Shown here: positions 35,611 to 44,829 of the stretch, piece after piece
Layout: each line of letters opens with the position of its first letter
How positions within the stretch are numbered: position 1 is the first letter of the stretch
NCBI RefSeq assembly: GCF_025685605.1
Contig: NZ_JAGTUT010000001.1
Span: forward strand, 1,798,001 to 1,862,000
Origin: Granulicella arctica
Lineage (GTDB): Bacteria; Acidobacteriota; Terriglobia; Terriglobales; Acidobacteriaceae
DNA: 64,000 nucleotides
Reading direction: 5' to 3'
Made by a program: the position numbers and the translations under genes
The notes under the pieces: model-generated
The model's database searches: none
The model's input: only the letters and a program-made list of their open reading frames with translations
What the model was told of the DNA's origin: nothing

Positions 35611-37362
35611 ATGTGCAAGCAAGCTCTACGTGGATTGGCGGCAGGATTGTTGATTGCCGTTACGGCATCCGTTGCGACTTTGGCGCAGCAGCCCTATGCG
35701 CCATCGGGGGAGCATCCGGCTCCGGCGTGGTTTGTCGATGAGGCGGGCAAGGCCGGGATTACGGTTCGTAATGTGAATGGAAGCGTGGATACGAAGCGCT
35801 ACATCATCGAGACGACGGGGTCGGGTGTGGCAATTCTGGATTACGACCGGGACGGGTGGCCGGATATCTTTCTCGTGAACGGCACGACGATGCAGGGTGC
35901 GCAGAGCAGTGAGCAAGCCACGAGTCACCTCTTTCACAACAACCATGACGGAACGTTTACCGATGTGACCGTGAAGGCGGGGCTAGTCTCGACAGCGTGG
36001 GGACAGGGCGCGTGCGTTGGGGACTATGACAATGACGGTAACGAGGATGTGTTCGTTACGGGCTATGGAAAGAATCGGCTGTTCCACAACGAGGGGAATG
36101 GGACCTTCAAGCAGGTAGCGGAGCAGGCAGGCGTTGCGGGGACGGGCAAGGAGTGGGGGACAGGGTGCGCCTTCGTTGACTACGATCGCGATGGAAAGCT
36201 TGATGTGGCGGTGGCGAACTATGTCCATCTCGACCTGGCGCATACACCCGCACCGGGTGAGGGTGCGGGGTGCCAGTGGAAGGGTGTCCCGGTGATGTGC
36301 GGGCCGCGCGGGTTGCCAAGTGCGCCGAATGTGCTGTTCCACAATGTCGGTGGTGGCAAGTTTGAGGATGTGAGTAAGGCGAGTGGGATCGAGCAGACTA
36401 CGGGGCACTACTGCTTCTCGATCACGACGCTCGACTATAACGATGATGGCTGGCCGGACCTGTATGTGGCCTGTGACTCGACCCCGGCGATTCTCTATAA
36501 GAACAATCACGACGGAACGTTTACGGATGTGGGGCCTGATGCTGGTGTGGCGTTCAATGAGGATGGGCGGGAGCAGGCTGGGATGGGTTCGACCGCTGCG
36601 GACTATGACGGCGACGGGCGGATCGACCTGTTCAAGACGAACTTCTCGGATGACACTTCGACCCTGTATCACAACAACGGCGACGGGACGTACAACGATG
36701 TGACCTTCCCTGCCGGGCTTGGGATCAACACCGATGCGCTGGGCTGGGGCGCGATGTTTGTCGATATCGATAATGATGGGTGGCCTGACCTGCTGATTGC
36801 GAACGGCCATGTCTATCCCGAGGTCGATTCGGCGAAGCTTGGAGCGATGTATCGGGAGCCGCGACTGCTCTATGGCAATCTTGGAAATGGGAAGTTTCGG
36901 GATCTCAGCAAAACGGCGGGGCCGGGTTTGACTGAGGCGAAGGCGAGTCGCGGGCTGGCGATCGCCGATCTCTTCAACGATGGGCGGCTTGAGGCGGTGG
37001 TCAATAACCTGAACGACAAGCCGATGCTGCTGGTGAATATGGTGAAGAACCAGAACCACTGGATCACGCTGCGGTTGATTGGCACGACGTCCAATCGCGA
37101 CGCGATCGGGGCGCGGGTGACGCTGACTGGATTGAAGCGGAAGTGGGTGGATGAGGTGCGGAGCGGGTCGAGCTACAACTCTTCAAGCGATCTGCGGATG
37201 CACTTCGGGCTGGGCGCAGAGACGCATGTGGATAGCGTCAGTGTGCGATGGCCTGATGGCAGGAGAGAGATGTTTCCGGCGCTGGCGGCAGTGGATCGGA
37301 TCGTTGAGATTACCGAGGGCAAGGGGCGTTATGAACAACCCCCTGCTGGAGGAAAGCGCTAG
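35611..37362 (+). CDS. CRTAC1-family protein with Sec signal
   Basis: 583 residues with a Sec-type signal (LRGLAAGLLIAVTASVATLA). Repeated FG-GAP/VCBS loops include VAILDYDRDGWPDIFLVNGT, CVGDYDNDGNEDVFVTGYGK and FVDYDRDGKLDVAVANYV, alternating with LFHNNHDGTFTDV. The C-terminal ASPIC/UnbV domain reads VDSVSVRWPDGRREMF. It starts two bases after the stop of the Tat-exported paralogue, so the two are co-transcribed. Its stop abuts the convergent RlpA-like gene with no spacer. Function is probably extracellular binding; no enzymatic residues are known for this family. Confidence 0.88.
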   Translation: MCKQALRGLAAGLLIAVTASVATLAQQPYAPSGEHPAPAWFVDEAGKAGITVRNVNGSVDTKRYIIETTGSGVAILDYDRDGWPDIFLVNGTTMQGAQSSEQATSHLFHNNHDGTFTDVTVKAGLVSTAWGQGACVGDYDNDGNEDVFVTGYGKNRLFHNEGNGTFKQVAEQAGVAGTGKEWGTGCAFVDYDRDGKLDVAVANYVHLDLAHTPAPGEGAGCQWKGVPVMCGPRGLPSAPNVLFHNVGGGKFEDVSKASGIEQTTGHYCFSITTLDYNDDGWPDLYVACDSTPAILYKNNHDGTFTDVGPDAGVAFNEDGREQAGMGSTAADYDGDGRIDLFKTNFSDDTSTLYHNNGDGTYNDVTFPAGLGINTDALGWGAMFVDIDNDGWPDLLIANGHVYPEVDSAKLGAMYREPRLLYGNLGNGKFRDLSKTAGPGLTEAKASRGLAIADLFNDGRLEAVVNNLNDKPMLLVNMVKNQNHWITLRLIGTTSNRDAIGARVTLTGLKRKWVDEVRSGSSYNSSSDLRMHFGLGAETHVDSVSVRWPDGRREMFPALAAVDRIVEITEGKGRYEQPPAGGKR

Positions 37363-37926
37363 CTACTGGGCTTCCGCTGTCGCGGCGTTTTGAATGGAGT
37401 CGGAGACTCTGGCTTCAGCCACCTCTGCTGCTGCCTGCTTCCTGGTGAGGACTTCGAGCCGGACGGGAGCGGTGCCGAGCGAACGGATGCCTAGCTTCTC
37501 AGCAGCACCGCGGGAGAGGTCGATGACGCGGTCGGCGAAGAGGACGCCGCGATCATTGATGCGAACGATGACGGACTTGCCGCTGTGCGTATCGACGACG
37601 CGCACCATGGTGCCGAAGGGCAGGGTACGGTGGCAGGCGGTCATCTGATTCATGTCGAAGGTTTCGCCGCTGGCAGTCTTATGACCATTGAGGACGGCTC
37701 CGTACCAAGAGGCAATGCCGCTCATCGAAGGACGGCGGAGGAACGAGAATCGCTTTCTAGGAGTGGCAGCAGGGGCGAGAGTCGCTGCGGCGGGAATGAA
37801 TGTGGGGGTCTCGGTCTGGGACGGAGGAGTCACGTCGAAGGGGTGATTGGTGATGCCCGGGATAGACATCATCAACAGGGCGACCATGGAACAACCGGCT
37901 ACGCGAATTTCGTTTGTAAGAAGCAA
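37363..37926 (-). CDS. rlpA: RlpA-like double-psi beta-barrel protein (septal lytic transglycosylase type)
   Basis: About 187 residues from a TTG at 37926 with AGGAG four bases upstream; a GTG at 37980 would add 18 residues but lacks a ribosome site. A hydrophobic segment (VAGCSMVALLMMSIPG) suggests export. The double-psi beta-barrel is unmistakable: MSGIASWYGAVLNGHKTASG, MTACHRTLPFGTMVRVVDTH, VIVRINDRGVLFADRVIDLS and GAAEKLGIRSLGTAPVRLEV. RlpA proteins cleave denuded glycan strands of peptidoglycan at septa. The SPOR domain found in some RlpA proteins is absent, as in short forms. The true start is uncertain. Confidence 0.85.
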   Translation of the reverse strand: MLLTNEIRVAGCSMVALLMMSIPGITNHPFDVTPPSQTETPTFIPAAATLAPAATPRKRFSFLRRPSMSGIASWYGAVLNGHKTASGETFDMNQMTACHRTLPFGTMVRVVDTHSGKSVIVRINDRGVLFADRVIDLSRGAAEKLGIRSLGTAPVRLEVLTRKQAAAEVAEARVSDSIQNAATAEAQ

Positions 37927-38143
37927 ATAGTCTCCTGCGCCGAAATTGCTTTCCGACTCCAACCAGTTTACGCCTCTCACGGAAGATCGCCAAGTTAAGC
38001 AGCGACTGTTATCTACTTTGCAATCATCGTTTTGCGAGTTCGCGCAAGTTGTTTAGAGGGGGTATCGACTCTCTCACTTGTGTTAGGGGGAGGACGGGAT
38101 AGTCTGGAAACTCAGGATCTTAGCTGATCTTTGACAGGTCTCC

Positions 38144-39520
38144 ATGCAGCTCAGTACGCCCTCCTTTTTTGTTTTCTTCCTTACCGTTTGGCTGCTCTAC
38201 TGGGCGGCGGCGCAGTTCCGTGCGGCGCGACTGCTGGTGCTGCTGGCCGCGAACGGCTTCTTTCTTGCGAAGTTTGGACTGCTTTACCTGGCGCTGCCTG
38301 CGGCGGCTTCCATTGACTTTCTGATCGGGCTTGGGCTTTCGCGAAGTGCTTCGAATGCTGCGCGACGATTGCTGGTGGGACTTTCGCTGCTGATGAACCT
38401 TGGGCTGCTGGTGACGCCTAAAATTCTTGCGTTGCGCACGGGAGATCGATACTCGTGGCTGCTGACGCTGAGTTTGTCGTTCTATTGCTTCCAGGCTTTG
38501 ACGTACACGATCGACCTGTACCGGCGGGATGACGACGCGCGGGCGACGCGAAACCTGTTTGCTTATCTTGGTGCGGCATTGTTCTTCCCGGTGCTGGTGG
38601 CGGGACCGATTTTGCGGCTGCATGGCTTTTTGAAGCAGCTTCTGGAGCCGCCGTCGCTGACCAATTCACAGGCTGGGCGCGCGCTGCTGCTGATCGGCAT
38701 TGGGCTGGTAAAGAAGCTGCTGATTGCGGATTTTCTTGGGCAGAATCTGGTAGGACGGATCTTCGATACACCTACCTTATATAGCGGGGCGGAGGTGCTG
38801 GCGGGCGTGTACGGGTATGCGCTGCAGCTCTTCTTCGACTTCTCGGGCTATACGGATATCGCGATGGGTGTAGGGCTGCTACTGGGTTTGAAGCTGCCGG
38901 AGAACTTTCGCCAGCCGTATCTTTCGATCAACATGATGGAGTTCTGGCGGCGATGGCACATTACGTTTTCGGAATGGCTGCGGGACTACCTGATGGAGTC
39001 CCTGCCGCAGCGGAGGCGGCAGTTTCCGCTAAGCTCCTACTGCTATAGCGTGATACTGACGATGATGCTGGGTGGATTGTGGCATGGGCTGGGCTGGACG
39101 TTTCTGATCTGGGGCGCGCTGCATGGCGTGGCGCTGGCAACTGTGCGGCTTTGGAAGCAGGCACGTAAGGGGTCGAAGCCCACGGTGTGGGGTAAGTGGG
39201 TGTCGGTGCTGCTGACGTTCAATTTTGTGTGCTTTACGTGGATCTTTTTCAATGCGTCTTCGCTGGGAAATGCACTGGCGATTCTGCAGCGTATTGGATC
39301 GAACACGTGGTCAGTCGATAATCTGACGCTGCCGATTGTGCTGGTGATGGTGTTTGCGGCAGTGGCCCATTGCCTGCCATTAAAGTGGCTGGATGGTTCG
39401 GCTGAGCTTATAGGGCGCGCTCCATTCTGGGTGCAGGGTGCGGCTTTAGCGGCGCTTGTGCTGATCATTCAGACCATCTCCGGGCGTGGCGCTGCGCCAT
39501 TTGTGTACGGGAACTTCTGA
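38144..39520 (+). CDS. MBOAT family membrane O-acyltransferase (AlgI/DltB-like)
   Basis: 458 residues with about ten or more membrane segments. Core MBOAT motifs are present: FYCFQALTYTIDLYRR, FFPVLVAGPILRLHGFL, FDFSGYTDIAMGVGLLLG, LPENFRQPYLSINMMEFWRR, WHITFSEWLRDYLMESLP and the catalytic His in MLGGLWHGLGWTFLIWGALH. Family members move acyl groups across the membrane onto exported polymers: AlgI in alginate acetylation, DltB in D-alanylation. It heads a run of tightly packed genes with two SGNH proteins, a carrier protein and a KAS III-like enzyme, which suggests a protein-bound acyl donor as in the Dlt system. Translational spacing to the next gene is four bases. Confidence 0.93.
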   Translation: MQLSTPSFFVFFLTVWLLYWAAAQFRAARLLVLLAANGFFLAKFGLLYLALPAAASIDFLIGLGLSRSASNAARRLLVGLSLLMNLGLLVTPKILALRTGDRYSWLLTLSLSFYCFQALTYTIDLYRRDDDARATRNLFAYLGAALFFPVLVAGPILRLHGFLKQLLEPPSLTNSQAGRALLLIGIGLVKKLLIADFLGQNLVGRIFDTPTLYSGAEVLAGVYGYALQLFFDFSGYTDIAMGVGLLLGLKLPENFRQPYLSINMMEFWRRWHITFSEWLRDYLMESLPQRRRQFPLSSYCYSVILTMMLGGLWHGLGWTFLIWGALHGVALATVRLWKQARKGSKPTVWGKWVSVLLTFNFVCFTWIFFNASSLGNALAILQRIGSNTWSVDNLTLPIVLVMVFAAVAHCLPLKWLDGSAELIGRAPFWVQGAALAALVLIIQTISGRGAAPFVYGNF

Positions 39521-39524
39521 CGCC

Positions 39525-40952
39525 ATGCGATTCCCTCTCAAAACTGCGCTCACGTTTACGACTTTTATTCTTGCCCTGGTTGCGTGGCGACACTGGAAGG
39601 ATCATGACAAGGGGATTGCTCCGGCGATCTTTGCGGAGGCGTGGCAGCTTCGGCTGCATCGCTCCCCTGCTGCGCCGGTAGTGCCGCTTCCCCAGCAGGA
39701 GCAGCCGCTTGAGGCTACCGAGACGACGCACACGAATCAAACTGTTCCTCGACCAGCTTTATCGACCTATCTGTTCGATGATTCGGGGGCGCTGGATTCT
39801 TTCTTCGGGGCGCTTGGACAGCTCAATGCGCCTGCAAGTGACAAGGCCCGGCATGTGGCGATATTGCATTATGGCGACTCGCCGACTACGGCTGATTTGA
39901 TTACGGGCGATGTGCGGGCGCTGCTGCAGCAACGGTTCGGCGATGCTGGACATGGCTACTTGCTGATCGCAAAGCCCTGGGCCTGGTATGGGCACCGCGA
40001 TACGGATATTACGGGGCATGGCTGGACGATCTCCACGGCTGTGGGCAAGATGCGGGCGGATACGTATGGGACCGGCGGAGCCAGTTTTCAGGGAGCAGCG
40101 GGCGGGGCGAGCAGCCACATCACGCTGAAGGATGCGGCGCAATCGAGCATGGAGCTTTCGTATCTTGCGCAGCCGGAGGGCGGCAGCGTGCTGGTGACGG
40201 CGGATGACGCTGCGGGTGCGGGGCAGCCGGTGGCTACGATCTCGACTGCTTCGGAGACTCGGGAGCCGGCGTGGAAGTCGGTTGAACTGCCTGAGGGAAC
40301 GAAGGCGGTCGACATCAAGGCAGGAACCGGGCATGTGGAGCTGTTTGGAGAGACGTTCGAGAAGGCCCAGCGCGGCGTGCTGTACGACAGCCTGGGACTG
40401 AATGGAGCCTCGACGACGGTGCTTTCGCGGGGGTTCAATCCTGAGATATGGGCGGCGGAGTTGCGGCATGATGCTCCGGCTCTGGTGATCATCAACTACG
40501 GCACAAATGAGAGCAGCTTTGGGTCGTTTGTGGACAAGCAGTATGAGGGCGAGCTGCGGACGGCGATCGGGCGCATACGGAATGCGCTGCCGAACGTCTC
40601 AATCCTTGTGATGAGCCCTATGGACCGCGGAGAGCGAAGCGGGATCGACGAGATCGTCACGATGGGGACGATTCCGCGGATTGTGGCGATCCAGAAGCGG
40701 GTGGCGGCCGATACACGCTGCGCATTTTTCGATACCTTTAATGCAATGGGTGGCGATGGAACGATGTCGCGCTGGTATACGGGCAAGCCGCGACTGGTGG
40801 CGGCAGACCTGATCCATCCAACCCCGCAGGGAGCGTCTATCATCGCACAGATCTTCGTGAAGAACCTTATGGTGGGTTTTGACGCCTACAAACCGCACCC
40901 GGCTACAGCGCCCGTTACGGATGACGGGACGAGGCAGGCTGTCCAGCCATGA
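39525..40952 (+). CDS. Exported SGNH/GDSL hydrolase-like protein, first copy
   Basis: 475 residues anchored or exported by an N-terminal hydrophobic segment (ALTFTTFILALVAWRHW). SGNH blocks are visible: ILHYGDSPTTADLITGD with nucleophile Ser119, NYGTNESSFG (block III Asn), and ADLIHPTPQG giving the Asp-x-x-His pair. A beta-rich insertion sits between blocks I and III. In MBOAT systems the SGNH partner (AlgJ/AlgX, DltD) performs or helps the final acyl transfer outside. It starts four bases after the MBOAT stop and overlaps the second SGNH gene by four bases (ATGA). Esterase or transferase activity cannot be distinguished. Confidence 0.87.
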   Translation: MRFPLKTALTFTTFILALVAWRHWKDHDKGIAPAIFAEAWQLRLHRSPAAPVVPLPQQEQPLEATETTHTNQTVPRPALSTYLFDDSGALDSFFGALGQLNAPASDKARHVAILHYGDSPTTADLITGDVRALLQQRFGDAGHGYLLIAKPWAWYGHRDTDITGHGWTISTAVGKMRADTYGTGGASFQGAAGGASSHITLKDAAQSSMELSYLAQPEGGSVLVTADDAAGAGQPVATISTASETREPAWKSVELPEGTKAVDIKAGTGHVELFGETFEKAQRGVLYDSLGLNGASTTVLSRGFNPEIWAAELRHDAPALVIINYGTNESSFGSFVDKQYEGELRTAIGRIRNALPNVSILVMSPMDRGERSGIDEIVTMGTIPRIVAIQKRVAADTRCAFFDTFNAMGGDGTMSRWYTGKPRLVAADLIHPTPQGASIIAQIFVKNLMVGFDAYKPHPATAPVTDDGTRQAVQP

Positions 40953-42442
40953 CCGTTCGATTGGGCCCCTTGCAGAAAACTTTCGCTGCGTTGCTGCTGA
41001 CGATGCTTCCGGTGTCCGGTGTCGCTGCGACGAGTAAGAAGGCGCATGCTCCGGTGGTTGCGGCGCATAGCCACAAAGCTACGATCACGCACAAAGCCGT
41101 TGCAGCCCGTGCGGGTACGCATGTTGTGGCGGCGAAAGGCAGGAAGGGACGCATTCCGCGAACGCTGCGGACCATTCCGGTGAGTCCAGCGGTTCGTGAG
41201 AGGGCGGTCGACCGGGTTGAGGCGGAGCTGACCTCGACGGCCAGCTCGCCCTTCCTGTATCCAAGTGCGCTGAATCGCTTCTTCAAGGCGCTGGGGGCTG
41301 AGCAGGCGGAGCACGCGGCTGGTGGAACGGAGCCGGCTTCGCAGACGGTCCGGATTCTTCAGTTTGGCGATTCCCATACGGCTGCCGATATCTTTACAGG
41401 AGCGATGCGGGCGCACATGCAGCAGCAGTTTGGCGATGGCGGTCTTGGTTTCCAGTTTCCAGGCCATCCGTTTGCCGGATACCACCTTGCGGGTTCGCTG
41501 CGGTCGCAGTCGGCGGGATGGTTTACCGAGGGCAACCGGTTTACGGCGCTTGGTGATGGCGATCTTGGGATGGGCGGGATCAGCATCGAGACGTCCCAGC
41601 CGGAGCAATCGATTACGCTTGAGACGACGTGCACGACGCTGCAGCTTCATTTTCTGCAACAGCCGGGTGGCGGCAGACTGCAGTTCTCAGACAACGGCGC
41701 GGTGATCTCGACTGTAGCGACGGGAACGGATGCCGATGCAGTGAGTGGTGCGAGCGCGGGGACCTTCAGCTACTCGTGCACGGCGGGGACACACGACTTC
41801 GAGTTCACAACGCTGGATCATGCGCCGGTCAAGCTTATGGGGCTGGTCTCGGAGCAGCCGGGCGTGACCTACGAGTGCCTTGGGATCAACGGAGCGGTTG
41901 CGCCGCTGATGCTGCGCTGGAACCAGGCGCTGTTTGCGAACTATCTGCGCCAGCGTGATCCGCAGTTGATTGTTCTTGCATACGGGACGAACGAGGCAGG
42001 CGGCTCGGCGGAGCACCTTGAGGGATATCCGGCGGATTTTGACCGGCTGCTCGACAACTTGCATCGCATTGCGCCGGATGCATCGGTGCTGGTGCTTGGC
42101 CCGGCAGACCGGTCGATGTCGGGGTCGGCGGGTAGAGGACGGCGGGCATGGCATCCGTTTGCGGGGACGGAGCGTATTATCGCCATGCAGAAGGAGGCAT
42201 GCCGGACGCATGGCTGCACCTTCTGGGACACGCGTCGACGGATGGGCGGCTTCGGGTCGATGCAGCAATGGGTCGCTGCAGGATGGGGTCAGCCAGACCG
42301 GACGCATCTTACGGGGACGGGATATCGCGCACTTGCGGATGCGCTTTATGCGGACCTGATTCACGCGTATAACCTCTATCAGCAGCACCCGGAGATCCCG
42401 GTACAGGAGAGCAGCAATGGACAAACGCGCCGGAATCCTTAA
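40949..42442 (+). CDS. Exported SGNH/GDSL hydrolase-like protein, second copy
   Basis: 497 residues with an N-terminal signal (FAALLLTMLPVSGVAATS), then a Lys/His/Ala-rich linker. SGNH blocks: RILQFGDSHTAADIFTGAM with Ser142, LAYGTNEAGGSAEH, and PDRTHLTGTGYRALADALY with Asp and His. The same long beta insertion as in the preceding gene shows they are paralogues; this one keeps the GDSH form of block I, the other has GDSP. Two different SGNH partners for one MBOAT suggest a two-step transfer or two acceptors. Its last 26 bases overlap the acyl carrier protein gene. Confidence 0.87.
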   Translation: MTVRLGPLQKTFAALLLTMLPVSGVAATSKKAHAPVVAAHSHKATITHKAVAARAGTHVVAAKGRKGRIPRTLRTIPVSPAVRERAVDRVEAELTSTASSPFLYPSALNRFFKALGAEQAEHAAGGTEPASQTVRILQFGDSHTAADIFTGAMRAHMQQQFGDGGLGFQFPGHPFAGYHLAGSLRSQSAGWFTEGNRFTALGDGDLGMGGISIETSQPEQSITLETTCTTLQLHFLQQPGGGRLQFSDNGAVISTVATGTDADAVSGASAGTFSYSCTAGTHDFEFTTLDHAPVKLMGLVSEQPGVTYECLGINGAVAPLMLRWNQALFANYLRQRDPQLIVLAYGTNEAGGSAEHLEGYPADFDRLLDNLHRIAPDASVLVLGPADRSMSGSAGRGRRAWHPFAGTERIIAMQKEACRTHGCTFWDTRRRMGGFGSMQQWVAAGWGQPDRTHLTGTGYRALADALYADLIHAYNLYQQHPEIPVQESSNGQTRRNP

Positions 42443-42653
42443 AGTTTTACACGCTGTAGCAGAGAACGACTTTGAGCCGAAGGACGATGAATCGCTTTTC
42501 ACCTCGGGCATGCTTGACTCCTTTGCGCTCACTGATTTTGTGGTGGGACTGGAGAAGGAGTTCTCCGTCAAGATTCCAGATGGGGATATGACGGCGCGGA
42601 AGTTCGACACCGTACTGAAGGTGGAAGAGTACCTGGCGGCGAAGGGAGTTTAA
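42417..42653 (+). CDS. Acyl carrier protein
   Basis: 78 residues, one four-helix carrier domain. The phosphopantetheine site is Ser35 in GMLDSFALTDF, followed by the acidic helix II/III (LEKEFSVKIPDGDM). It resembles stand-alone carrier proteins of accessory pathways more than housekeeping AcpP, since it lacks the DSLDTVEL motif. It overlaps the second SGNH gene by 26 bases and shares one base with the KAS III-like gene, so it is firmly part of this operon. It probably presents an acyl thioester to the MBOAT protein, as DltC does. Confidence 0.9.
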   Translation: MDKRAGILKVLHAVAENDFEPKDDESLFTSGMLDSFALTDFVVGLEKEFSVKIPDGDMTARKFDTVLKVEEYLAAKGV

Positions 42654-43600
42654 TGGCTTTCCTCCGCGGATTCGGCGCGTATCTGCCGGCGAGGGTTGTT
42701 ACGAACGCAGAGCTTGCGCCGCAGTTGGGCACGGAGCCTGAGTGGATCCTCAGTGTGTCGGGCATCGCCGAACGACGCTATGCCGAAGAGGGCGAGACCG
42801 TCGCCAGCCTTGGAACGCGCGCGGCTGTCGATTGTTTGGAGCGATCGGGTCTGCAGGCCTTGGACCTTGGGATGATCCTGGTATCGAGCGGTTCGAGTGA
42901 GCGATTCTGCCCGGGTCCGGCGAGTCTGATTGCTGCGAATCTTGGACTGACAATGACGCCTTCGATTGATCTGCCGATGGCGAGTGCGGGGTCGCTGGTG
43001 GCCCTGGCAATGGCGGCGCGGCTTGCTCCATCTATGGGCCATATTCTTGTGATCGGCTCGGAGATTATGTCGCGGCGTGTGGCACATACGCCTGAGGGAA
43101 AAGACACGGCCATACTTTTCGGCGACGGTGCGGGAGCATGTATTGTCAGTCCGGATGAAGGCTTTGCGATGATTGCGGACTCCTGCATCTTTACCGATGG
43201 GAACATCGCTGAAGCGCTTGCGATTGAGGACAATTTGATCCACATGGACGGCGCGGCGATCATCCGGCATGTATCGCGGAAGTTGCCGCAGGCGATTGCT
43301 ACCGTGCTTGAGCGGAACAACATTACGGCGCAGAGTGTGGGAACCTTTTTGCTGCACCAGGCGAATCTCAATTTGATTGTGAGGATTGCGAAGTCACTAG
43401 GTGCTCCTGCGGAGCGATTCTTTGCGAACATTCAGCGCTATGGCAATACGTCGTCTGCGTCGATGTTGATTGCGGCGGCCGAGTGGTGGCAGGAGGCGAG
43501 TGGCGCTGTTCGAGAGCCGTTGGTGCTGGCCGCCTTTGGAGTTGGGCTGAACTGGGGGGCGGTGCTTGCGCTTCCGCCGGAGACGCTGGGTTCACAGTAG
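42653..43600 (+). CDS. KAS III (FabH)-like protein with Ser replacing catalytic Cys
   Basis: 315 residues, normal FabH length. The thiolase fold is clear: FLRGFGAYLPARVVTNAELA, EWILSVSGIAERRYAEEGET, FGDGAGACIVSPDEGF, LLHQANLNLIVRIAKSLG with His235, and RYGNTSSASMLIAAAEWW with Asn265. The active-site Cys is absent: the segment reads SIDLPMASAGSLVAL, placing Ser111 at the FabH Cys112 position. DpsC of daunorubicin synthesis is a precedent for a Ser-containing KAS III-like protein able to transfer acyl groups. I infer it loads or transfers an acyl group on the adjacent carrier protein rather than performing housekeeping fatty acid initiation. Translation overlaps the ACP stop by one base. Confidence 0.85.
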   Translation: MAFLRGFGAYLPARVVTNAELAPQLGTEPEWILSVSGIAERRYAEEGETVASLGTRAAVDCLERSGLQALDLGMILVSSGSSERFCPGPASLIAANLGLTMTPSIDLPMASAGSLVALAMAARLAPSMGHILVIGSEIMSRRVAHTPEGKDTAILFGDGAGACIVSPDEGFAMIADSCIFTDGNIAEALAIEDNLIHMDGAAIIRHVSRKLPQAIATVLERNNITAQSVGTFLLHQANLNLIVRIAKSLGAPAERFFANIQRYGNTSSASMLIAAAEWWQEASGAVREPLVLAAFGVGLNWGAVLALPPETLGSQ

Positions 43601-43659
43601 TTCTGTGCTATCAACACCGCAACTGTACGGTTCCGTTCTGCTGCGTTACCCTCTTCGAT

Positions 43660-44829
43660 GTGACAGTATCTGACGGCTCTTCTGCTCGACCCCTCTTCCA
43701 AAGCTTCTTTATGGGTGGCTTCGAATGTGCGACGCATCAACGGCGCGATCGTACACGGCTCGACGTGCTTGCGACGACGGGGCACGACCAGCGCTGCGCC
43801 GAAGATTATGCGCTGCTCGCCGAAGCCGGTGTAACGACAGTGCGCGATGGTCTGCGCTGGCACCTGATTGAGAGGGTGCCATATGTGTACGACTGGGCAA
43901 GCTTTCTGCCGATGCTGCACGCGGCGCAGCAGACGGGCACACAGGTGATCTGGGATTTGTGCCACTGGGGCGTGCCGGAGGGGCTTGATCCATTTTCGGA
44001 TGAGTTTCCGGAGCGCTTTGCGCTCTATGCGGCGGCAGCGGCCACGCTGGTGCGTGAAGAGAACATGCGTGCGGAGATTACCTCTCCGCCGATCTATTGC
44101 GCGATCAATGAGATCTCATTCTGGTCGTGGGTGGGGGGCGACGTGGAACACTTTCATCCTTATGGTGAGGGACGCGGGCCTGAGTTGAAGCGACAGCTTG
44201 TGCGTGCGTCCGTTGCGGCGATACAGGCGGTGCGGGCGGTCGATTCGCGCGCTCGCTTTGTGCAGGCGGAACCAATCATCCAGGTCTCCGAGGATGTAGA
44301 GGAGCCGGAGGCCATCGCGAATGCGGAGAAGCATACGGCGTCCCAGTTTGAAGGCTGGGACATGCTCGCCGGACTTCGCGATCCTGAGCTTGGGGGCGGC
44401 GACGATACGCTCGATATGATCGGGGTGAATTATTACTGGAATAACCAGTGGGTTCACGAAGGAGATCGAACGCCTCCCGGACACCCGCTGCATCGTCCAC
44501 TGCACAGGATGCTTGCGGAGCTTTGGGAGCGATACCGGCGGCCTATTCTGATCACTGAGACCGGCGCGGAGACTGGGCCTGACGTGGGCTGGCTAGGCTA
44601 TGTGAGCGCAGAGGTTCGACAGGCGCAACGGATGGGCGTTCCGATCCTTGGCATCTGCCTGTATCCGGTAATGGATTACCCGGGATGGGATGACGAGCGA
44701 CACTGCGAGTGTGGCTTGATTGAAGTGGACGAAGACTGGTCGACACGCAGTTTGCGGACGGAACTTTGCGAAGAGTTGCGCGCTCAGCAGCAGATTACTC
44801 CGGCGACGATGCACGGAAAAGCTGGATAG
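43660..44829 (+). CDS. GH1-like (clan GH-A) glycosidase
   Basis: 389 residues from a GTG at 43660; the frame is open further upstream into the KAS gene, and an ATG at 43711 is also possible. No ribosome site decides it. The TIM-barrel has an acid/base Glu in PPIYCAINEISFWSWVGG and a nucleophile Glu in RRPILITETGAETGPDVG, the clan GH-A arrangement. FMGGFECATH and TTVRDGLRWHLIERVPYVYD are typical of cytoplasmic GH1-like enzymes. No signal peptide is seen. It follows the acyl-transfer genes in the same direction and may trim or rearrange a glycoside intermediate; that is inference. Confidence 0.75.
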   Translation: MTVSDGSSARPLFQSFFMGGFECATHQRRDRTRLDVLATTGHDQRCAEDYALLAEAGVTTVRDGLRWHLIERVPYVYDWASFLPMLHAAQQTGTQVIWDLCHWGVPEGLDPFSDEFPERFALYAAAAATLVREENMRAEITSPPIYCAINEISFWSWVGGDVEHFHPYGEGRGPELKRQLVRASVAAIQAVRAVDSRARFVQAEPIIQVSEDVEEPEAIANAEKHTASQFEGWDMLAGLRDPELGGGDDTLDMIGVNYYWNNQWVHEGDRTPPGHPLHRPLHRMLAELWERYRRPILITETGAETGPDVGWLGYVSAEVRQAQRMGVPILGICLYPVMDYPGWDDERHCECGLIEVDEDWSTRSLRTELCEELRAQQQITPATMHGKAG

